From positions 1 to 21,823 of the forward strand of contig CAWISG010000011.1 of NCBI GenBank assembly GCA_963838735.1: 21,823 bases of DNA, written 5' to 3'. Under the pieces are notes generated by a model, which saw nothing but the letters and a program-made list of their open reading frames with translations, had not been told where the DNA came from and did not search any database. A program made the position numbers and the translations under genes. This DNA is from Parerythrobacter_A sp963838735. Lineage in GTDB: Bacteria > Pseudomonadota > Alphaproteobacteria > Sphingomonadales > Sphingomonadaceae. Positions 16,874 to 21,823 of this stretch are shown here, piece by piece (position 1 is the first letter of the stretch; each line of letters begins with the position of its first letter).

Positions 16874-17824
16874 TTACAAGCTGTCGTCGCCTTCCCTGAC
16901 GATGAAAATCTCCGCGCCGCTCTCCGATACGATCGAATGCGCCAGGTCTCGCGGGACGGACAAGGTGTCGCCTTCTCCCAGATCGAGCGCCTTGTCGTCC
17001 CAGACCAGTTTGGCGCTGCCCTTGTGAACGAAGACGACCTTGGACCCGGGCCGGGTTTCGACGGGGGCGGCGTCGCCCCCGTCCAGAGCCAAACGTTGCA
17101 GAGTAAATCCGTGGGGCCAGGGAAAGGCGCCATCTGGGCCGATAAGCGACTGCATCGCGGACAGCTCTGCCGCGCCCTTCCGCCAAACGAACGCCTCGGC
17201 CTGCGACGGCGTGACGCGTGTCAGGGCTGCGACATCTTCGCGTGAAGTCGGTTTCATCGCAACCGCGCCATCCGGAAGGCGTTCGCCCTTAGTGGTGTCG
17301 ACCAGCTGGCCGGTTTCGAGCAGCACGAGCCCGTAATCCTTCGCCATCTCGAACACATCGGGTGCCCAGGTCACCTTGCCGGGATTGTCCTTCCCCAGCA
17401 CCGCCCACAGGAAGCCCAAATCCTCGCCGACGTTAGTGAATCCGCGGAACATATCGGTCGGGATGGAGATAACGTCGCCTTCGCCGATCTCGACCTGCGC
17501 ATCGTCGCCATGCTCGCCAAGGTCGAAGCGCCATGTCCCCTTGTGCACCACGAACACCTCCGCGGTCTTATGGCTGTGTTGCGAGTTCACACACCCCGGC
17601 GGCTGGCGCGCGCCGCCGATATTATATCCATGCGCTTCCTCGATATGCACGAATTGTTCCGGGTTTTCCGAAACGCCCGGGCCGACGATGGTGAAATTCT
17701 CTTTCGTTTCCGATCCCGGCGTGCGCGTATCAATGAATGCATTGTAACAGGCGCGCAAATCGCCGTATCGAACGCGACGATGCTCCATGTCGGAAACCGT
17801 CCACAGTGATTTCTTCACCGACAT
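16874..17824 (-). CDS. Bicupin protein
   Basis: This 316-residue cytoplasmic protein has two cupin barrels (about 70-145 and 235-312). In barrel 1 motif 1 is intact (His83, His85, Glu89 in QHSHKTAE), but the motif 2 histidine is replaced by Arg127 in the segment PTDMFRGFTN. Barrel 2 is the opposite: motif 1 has lost its histidines (ETRPGSKVVFVHKG), while motif 2 keeps His296 in PRDLAHSI. A single metal site in barrel 1 with three ligands is therefore possible. Gentisate-dioxygenase-like or sugar-isomerase-like activity cannot be told apart. The ATG at 17824 has GAGG nine bases upstream; an in-frame start at 17872 lies in the operator and lacks a ribosome binding site. It is divergent from the HisD-like operon with operator 6 between them. 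Confidence 0.85.
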   Translation of the reverse strand: MSVKKSLWTVSDMEHRRVRYGDLRACYNAFIDTRTPGSETKENFTIVGPGVSENPEQFVHIEEAHGYNIGGARQPPGCVNSQHSHKTAEVFVVHKGTWRFDLGEHGDDAQVEIGEGDVISIPTDMFRGFTNVGEDLGFLWAVLGKDNPGKVTWAPDVFEMAKDYGLVLLETGQLVDTTKGERLPDGAVAMKPTSREDVAALTRVTPSQAEAFVWRKGAAELSAMQSLIGPDGAFPWPHGFTLQRLALDGGDAAPVETRPGSKVVFVHKGSAKLVWDDKALDLGEGDTLSVPRDLAHSIVSESGAEIFIVREGDDSL

Positions 17825-17866
17825 CGGCAAGCCTCGCAATCTGACGTCCAAATTCCTTGACCTCAT

Positions 17867-17882
17867 TTGCATGCGCAGTCAA
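17867..17882. promoter_or_regulatory. Putative LacI-family operator 6
   Basis: TTGCATGCGCAGTCAA shares its left half and central CG with operators 2 and 3; read on the minus strand it is TTGACTGCGCATGCAA, matching operators 1 and 5 at the left half. It lies in the 113-bp gap between the divergent cupin (start 17824) and HisD-like gene (start 17938). Confidence 0.7.
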
Positions 17883-17937
17883 TACGGCCCTGGCGATATC
17901 GGACACGTCGCAACGCTTTGGAAAAAGGAACGGCAAT

Positions 17938-19266
17938 ATGGCGCGGTGGATCAAGCGGGGGGCTTCGGCCGAAGCGAAGGCAGACGCCGATCTTAAGGTC
18001 CGCGAGATCGTCGAACGCGCGCTCGCGGATATCAATCAGCGCGGCAATGCGGCGATCCGCGAAATGTCGAACACTTTCGACAGCTGGGACCGCGAGGACT
18101 ATCGGCTGACCCAATCCGAGATCGACGCATGCGTGGACAGCCTGACGCCGCAGGAGCGCAAGGATATCGAGTTTGCACAGACGCAGGTGCGTAATTTCGC
18201 GCAGATCCAGCGCGACAGCATGAAGGACGTGGAAGTCGAGACGCTGCCAGGTGTCATGCTAGGCCATAAACATCTGCCGGTGAATGCCGCAGGCTGTTAC
18301 GTTCCCGGCGGAAAATATCCGCTGCTGGCCTCTGCGCATATGAGCGTATTGACCGCCAAGGTCGCGGGCGTACCACGCGTTATCACCTGCGCACCGCCGT
18401 TCGATGGCAAGCCGGCGGACAAGATCGTCGCCGCGCAAGCGATGGCGGGGGCGGACGAGATCTATGCGCTTGGCGGTATTCAGGCGATCGGCGCGATGGC
18501 GCTCGGCACGGAAACGATCGACCGGACCGACATGCTGGTCGGCCCCGGCAATGCGTTCGTGGCGGAAGCGAAGCGGCAATTGTTCGGGCGCGTCGGCATC
18601 GATCTGTTCGCCGGACCGACTGAAACGATGATAATTGCCGACGAAACCGTCGATGGGGAGCTGTGTGCGACCGACCTGCTGGGGCAGGCCGAACACGGCC
18701 CCGAAAGCCCAGCGATTTTGATTACCAATTCGGAAAAGCTGGCACGTGACACGATCGAGCAAGTCGAACGGCTGCTCGACATCCTGCCGACTGCGGACAT
18801 CGCGCGCCCCGCATGGGAGAACTTTGGCGAAGTTGTGGTCTGTGACAGCTACGAAGAGATGCGGATCGTCGCCGACGAGTATGCCAACGAGCACGTCCAG
18901 GTGATGACTGAAGACCCGGACTATTTCCTGAATAACATGACAAACTACGGTGCGCTGTTCCTGGGTCCGCGCACGAATGTCAGCTATGGCGACAAGGTCA
19001 TCGGCACTAACCATACGCTGCCTACGAAGAAGGCGGCGCGTTACACGGGCGGTCTGTGGGTCGGCAAGTTCTTGAAGACCTGCACCTATCAGCGCGTAAC
19101 CACGGACGAAGCGACCACGCTGATCGGTGAATATTGCAGTCGGCTATGTGCGATGGAGGGGTTTGCGGGTCATGGCGAACAGGCCAATATCCGTGTGCGA
19201 CGTTATGGCGGGCGCAACGTTCCCTACGCAGCAGCAGTGGAGCCATCGCGCGAGACGACGGCGTGA
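17938..19266 (+). CDS. Histidinol-dehydrogenase-family alcohol dehydrogenase (catabolic HisD-like)
   Basis: This 442-residue NAD-dependent enzyme belongs to the HisD fold family, whose members oxidise a primary alcohol to the acid in two steps at a zinc site. All expected zinc and catalytic residues are present: Gln250 and His253 (GQAEH), Glu318-His319 (ANEHVQ), Asp352 (YGDKVIGTNHTLPT) and His412 (GHGEQ). The 'TNHTLPTKKAARYTGGLWVGKFLKT' type segment is what I recall from non-biosynthetic members such as sulfopropanediol dehydrogenase HpsN, not from HisD of histidine synthesis. No other his genes are nearby. ATG 17938 has AAGGA about eight bases upstream. It heads an operon with an SDR (4-base GTGA overlap) and an AstD-like dehydrogenase, so it probably oxidises a hydroxyl group of the substrate. 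Confidence 0.9.
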   Translation: MARWIKRGASAEAKADADLKVREIVERALADINQRGNAAIREMSNTFDSWDREDYRLTQSEIDACVDSLTPQERKDIEFAQTQVRNFAQIQRDSMKDVEVETLPGVMLGHKHLPVNAAGCYVPGGKYPLLASAHMSVLTAKVAGVPRVITCAPPFDGKPADKIVAAQAMAGADEIYALGGIQAIGAMALGTETIDRTDMLVGPGNAFVAEAKRQLFGRVGIDLFAGPTETMIIADETVDGELCATDLLGQAEHGPESPAILITNSEKLARDTIEQVERLLDILPTADIARPAWENFGEVVVCDSYEEMRIVADEYANEHVQVMTEDPDYFLNNMTNYGALFLGPRTNVSYGDKVIGTNHTLPTKKAARYTGGLWVGKFLKTCTYQRVTTDEATTLIGEYCSRLCAMEGFAGHGEQANIRVRRYGGRNVPYAAAVEPSRETTA

Positions 19267-20027
19267 CGCCTGTCGAGCTGCCGCTTACGCCCTCTTTCCG
19301 CCTCGACGGGCGGCGTGCCTTAGTGACAGGGGCCGGGCGTGGCATCGGACTGGCGGTTTCCGCCGCACTGGCACAGGCCGGTGCGGCGGTCACGCTCGTC
19401 GCGCGCACATCGTCGGAGATCGAGGCGGCGGCTGGCTTGATCGGCAATAACGCCGAAGCGGTCCGCTTGGACGTTTCCGACCTTCGCGCGGTGCGTGATT
19501 TTTTCGACAAGCGTGAGCCGTTCGACGTGCTGGTCAATAATGCGGGCACGAACCGGCCTAAGCCGGCATGGGACGTTACCGAAGACGATTATGATGCAGT
19601 GCTTGATCTCAATCTGAAATCTGCGTTCTTTGTTGCGCAGGCGTGCGTAAACCGAATGCGCGAGGTGGGTTCGGCAGGAAGCCTGATCCATATGGGTAGC
19701 CAGATGGGCCACGTCGGCGGCGCGAACAGAAGCCTTTACTGTGCAAGTAAGTGGGCGCTGGAAGGTTTGAGCAAGGCGCTTGCGCTCGATCTTGCGGCGC
19801 ATGCGATCCGTTCCAACACGATCGCTCCTACCTTTATCGAGACGCCGATGACGGCCCCCTTCTTTGAAGACGACGCATTCAAGGCGAGTGTGCTGGACAA
19901 GATCAAACTTGGTCGACTGGGCCAGGTCGAAGACCTGATGGGCGCGGTTGTTTTCCTGGCGTCGGACGCGTCGGCCCTGGTGACCGGGACCAGCCTGGTC
20001 GTAGATGGCGGATGGACGGCTGAATGA
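19263..20027 (+). CDS. Short-chain dehydrogenase/reductase (SDR)
   Basis: This 254-residue classical SDR has the cofactor motif TGAGRGIG (22-29), NNAG (92-95), catalytic Ser146, and the YxxxK pair Tyr159/Lys163 in YCASK. The C-terminal 'TGTSLVVDGGW' is also typical. The start is the GTG that overlaps the HisD-like stop (GTGA, 19263-19266); a longer frame upstream would read inside that gene and adds no family sequence. It likely performs an NAD(P)-dependent alcohol/ketone interconversion on the same intermediate. The substrate is not predictable from the motifs. It is 46 bases upstream of the AstD-like gene. Confidence 0.92.
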   Translation: MTPVELPLTPSFRLDGRRALVTGAGRGIGLAVSAALAQAGAAVTLVARTSSEIEAAAGLIGNNAEAVRLDVSDLRAVRDFFDKREPFDVLVNNAGTNRPKPAWDVTEDDYDAVLDLNLKSAFFVAQACVNRMREVGSAGSLIHMGSQMGHVGGANRSLYCASKWALEGLSKALALDLAAHAIRSNTIAPTFIETPMTAPFFEDDAFKASVLDKIKLGRLGQVEDLMGAVVFLASDASALVTGTSLVVDGGWTAE

Positions 20028-20073
20028 AGCACTTCGCCTGCGTCGCAGGCCTATTCGAAGCGAAGGAAACAGC

Positions 20074-21504
20074 ATGATCCGCGCAGGCGATACGTTCGAA
20101 TCTCTCGATCCCGCCAGCGGAGCCGTGGTGTGGCAGGGAAGGGCCGCAACCCGCGATGATTGCGAAATGTTCGTTCGGAAGGCCAGGGATGCACAGCGGG
20201 ATTGGGGCCGTTCGACCATCGATCAACGTCGAACGATTCTCGAACGATACGCCGTCGCGCTCGAACGCCGGTCCGACGATCTGGCGAAGGACATCTCCCG
20301 CGAAAACGGGAAGCCGCTGTGGGAAGCGCGCGCCGAAGTTGGCGGAATGATCAGCAAAGTGACCCTGTCGATCCGGGCGCAGGAAGAGCGCGCTGGCGAA
20401 CGCGCCGAAGAAACCGGATTTGGTCAAGCTACCCTACGGCATCGGCCCCACGGTGTGTTCGCAATTCTGGGTCCGTTCAACTTCCCCGGACATTTGCCCA
20501 ATGGACATATTGTCCCCGCTCTGCTGGCCGGGAATGCAGTGGTTTTCAAGCCTTCGGAAAAAACCCCATTGATCGGCGAACACATCGCCGGAGCGCTCGA
20601 AGAAGCAGGCCTGCCGACCGGTCTGTTCAGCTTGGTACAGGGCGCGCGTGAAACGGGCGAAATGCTTATCGATCAGGATATCGATGGCGTTCTCTTCACC
20701 GGCTCTTCGAAAGTCGGGACTTTGTTGCAGACGCGTCTGGCATCCCGTCCACATGTGCTCCTCGCATTGGAACTGGGCGGCAACAACCCGATCGTTGCAT
20801 GGGACGGAAACGTGGAAGCGGTGTCCGCCATCATCGCGGAATCGGCGTTCATAAGTACCGGGCAGCGATGCTCTTGCGCACGCCGCCTGATCTTGCCCGA
20901 AGGAGCCTGGGGCGATCAAGTGATCGACACGCTCGGCGACCTGGTGACCAGATTGCTTGTCGAACCGTGGAACAGCAAACCTGAACCGTTCATGGGGCCG
21001 TTGATTGATGCCGACGCCGCTACAAACGCGCTTCACGCTCAGGAAAGTCTAACGAAGTTGGGCGCGTCGCCGATTGCATTAATGTCACGGCGTTCCGAAC
21101 TATCACCGGCCTTTGTTGGTCCGGGTATTTTGGATGTTACGCATATTGATGCGCCGGACGAGGAAGTTTTTGGGCCGCTGTTGCAAGTCACCCGGGTTGC
21201 CGACTGGTCCGCTGCGACAGGGGCGGCTAATCGCACAAGGTTCGGGCTGGCGGCCGGTTTAATTAGCGAAGACGATGCGTTGTGGACCGATTTTCAGGTC
21301 GAGATCCGGGCCGGTATCGTCAATCGCAACCGTCCGACGACAGGAGCAAGCGGAACGATGCCCTTCGGCGGGCCAGGCGAATCCGGCAATCATCGGCCAA
21401 GCGCTTGGTACGCCGCCGACTATTCCGCATACCCGGTCGCAAGTCAGCAAGCTCCGCGAGCAACGAGCAACGGATCGCTGCTTCGGACTCGTGAACAGCC
21501 CTGA
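20074..21504 (+). CDS. astD: N-succinylglutamate-5-semialdehyde dehydrogenase family protein (AstD-like)
   Basis: AstD oxidises N-succinylglutamate semialdehyde to N-succinylglutamate with NAD in the arginine succinyltransferase pathway. This 476-residue protein shows strong full-length likeness to E. coli AstD: LRHRPHGVFAILGPFNFPGH (121-140), LPNGHIVPALLAGN, catalytic Glu233 in LELGGNNP, nucleophile Cys266 in GQRCSCARR, DEEVFGPLL, and the C-terminal GNHRPSAWYAADYSAYP. This tail is characteristic of AstD rather than general aldehyde dehydrogenases. The ATG at 20074 has AAGGA about seven bases upstream; an earlier in-frame ATG at 20005 lies within the SDR gene. It ends the HisD-like operon. 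Without astB, astC and astE nearby it may act on a different N-succinyl aldehyde or on the aldolase product. Confidence 0.9.
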   Translation: MIRAGDTFESLDPASGAVVWQGRAATRDDCEMFVRKARDAQRDWGRSTIDQRRTILERYAVALERRSDDLAKDISRENGKPLWEARAEVGGMISKVTLSIRAQEERAGERAEETGFGQATLRHRPHGVFAILGPFNFPGHLPNGHIVPALLAGNAVVFKPSEKTPLIGEHIAGALEEAGLPTGLFSLVQGARETGEMLIDQDIDGVLFTGSSKVGTLLQTRLASRPHVLLALELGGNNPIVAWDGNVEAVSAIIAESAFISTGQRCSCARRLILPEGAWGDQVIDTLGDLVTRLLVEPWNSKPEPFMGPLIDADAATNALHAQESLTKLGASPIALMSRRSELSPAFVGPGILDVTHIDAPDEEVFGPLLQVTRVADWSAATGAANRTRFGLAAGLISEDDALWTDFQVEIRAGIVNRNRPTTGASGTMPFGGPGESGNHRPSAWYAADYSAYPVASQQAPRATSNGSLLRTREQP

Positions 21505-21823
21505 ATAAGAGCTGTAAGGGACTGGAAACCGAGAAGAAGTACTGGTCGTTGAGTTGGCCGAGCATCCGGTCCGATTTTGATCAACCGGCCCTAAATTACG
21601 CAAGTTCGTCCAGAATAAACTCCGAAGGGCATTAACCCCATGCGGCGGCAAATTTCTGGCGCCTTTATCAAACAGGTTCGTTTCGCAGCACAGGGTATAG
21701 GTTTCAGTGGTAGCAAGTTCATGTACAATACCAAATATTTAGCCAGTCGAAAGAACCGGTGCCCATCTATGACCAGTTAGCTTTGCGCCAAAAGCCCATC
21801 TCTATTCGTAAATTCGGGTTGGT
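21505..21823. other. Region without a supported gene
   Basis: After the AstD-like stop I see no clear terminator and no recognisable gene. A short plus-strand frame (about 21487-21632, KYWSLSWPSIRSDFDQPALN and beyond, ending at TAA) has no start or ribosome binding site that I can support and no family I recognise. AT content rises towards the end, as at the left edge, suggesting the cluster ends here. Confidence 0.4.

Noticed and set aside
17938..19266. Histidine biosynthesis gene hisD
   Set aside because: There are no other his genes; it sits with SDR and aldehyde dehydrogenase under the shared operator, and its C-terminal segments look like catabolic HisD relatives.
4656..21504. A complete arginine succinyltransferase (AST) pathway
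   Set aside because: Only AstA-like and AstD-like proteins are present; no dihydrolase, transaminase or desuccinylase is found in the window.
1..21768. Inverted match between AGATGGGCAC (19-28) and GTGCCCATCT (21759-21768), as possible ends of one mobile element
   Set aside because: A 10-bp match is expected by chance in 22 kb, the left copy also pairs with its own neighbour (GTGCCCCAT at 1-9), and there is no transposase or target duplication.
1..21823. tRNA, rRNA, CRISPR arrays or complete insertion sequences
   Set aside because: I saw no cloverleaf, no rRNA stretch, no regularly spaced repeats and no intact transposase.

Overview
The window is a GC-rich catabolic gene cluster, most likely from an alphaproteobacterium of the sphingomonad type. 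This is inferred from the TonB-dependent receptor with its sphingomonad-style TonB box and plug start, the GPH-family transporter, and the tightly overlapping enzyme genes. Of 17 protein genes I support with confidence, all but one fall into recognisable families. None forms a complete textbook pathway.

Layout. Positions 1-1593 hold no intact gene I trust. There is a decayed piece of a MobF-type conjugative relaxase/helicase (about 235-516), then a strikingly AT-rich stretch (about 985-1480). Next come a tandem NTF2/SnoaL-like protein (1594-2628) and a LacI-family regulator (2699-3721). A convergent COG3618 amidohydrolase (3713-4597, minus) faces a divergent seven-gene operon: AstA-like N-succinyltransferase, two paralogous tandem NTF2-like proteins, an unrecognised protein, an alpha/beta hydrolase, a MetE-C-like zinc enzyme and an HpaI-type aldolase (4656-11157). 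Then follow a GPH/MFS transporter (11154-12611, minus), a fourth tandem NTF2-like protein (12721-13782), a TonB-dependent receptor (13924-16764) with a strong terminator, a bicupin (16874-17824, minus), and an operon of HisD-like dehydrogenase, SDR and AstD-like aldehyde dehydrogenase (17938-21504). I see no supported gene in 21505-21823.

Regulation. Six 16-bp palindromic sites with a central CG (best copy TTGCATGCGCATGCAA, 4621-4636) sit in the promoter regions of all the transcription units: 1494, 4621, 12679, 13797, 13876 and 17867. Central-CG palindromes are the usual operators of LacI-family regulators, and one is encoded here. The cluster therefore looks like one self-contained regulon controlled by the 2699-3721 regulator.

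Proposed job (inference). Uptake across the outer membrane by the TonB receptor and across the inner membrane by the GPH carrier would be followed by intracellular breakdown. Hydrolytic steps could be done by the alpha/beta hydrolase and amidohydrolase, rearrangements by the NTF2-like and cupin proteins, oxidation by HisD-like, SDR and AstD-like enzymes, and retro-aldol cleavage to pyruvate by the HpaI-like enzyme. AstA and AstD are the first and a late enzyme of the arginine succinyltransferase pathway, yet AstB, AstC and AstE are absent here. This raises the possibility of an N-succinyl-protected catabolic route for another amine. The substrate cannot be read from the sequence.
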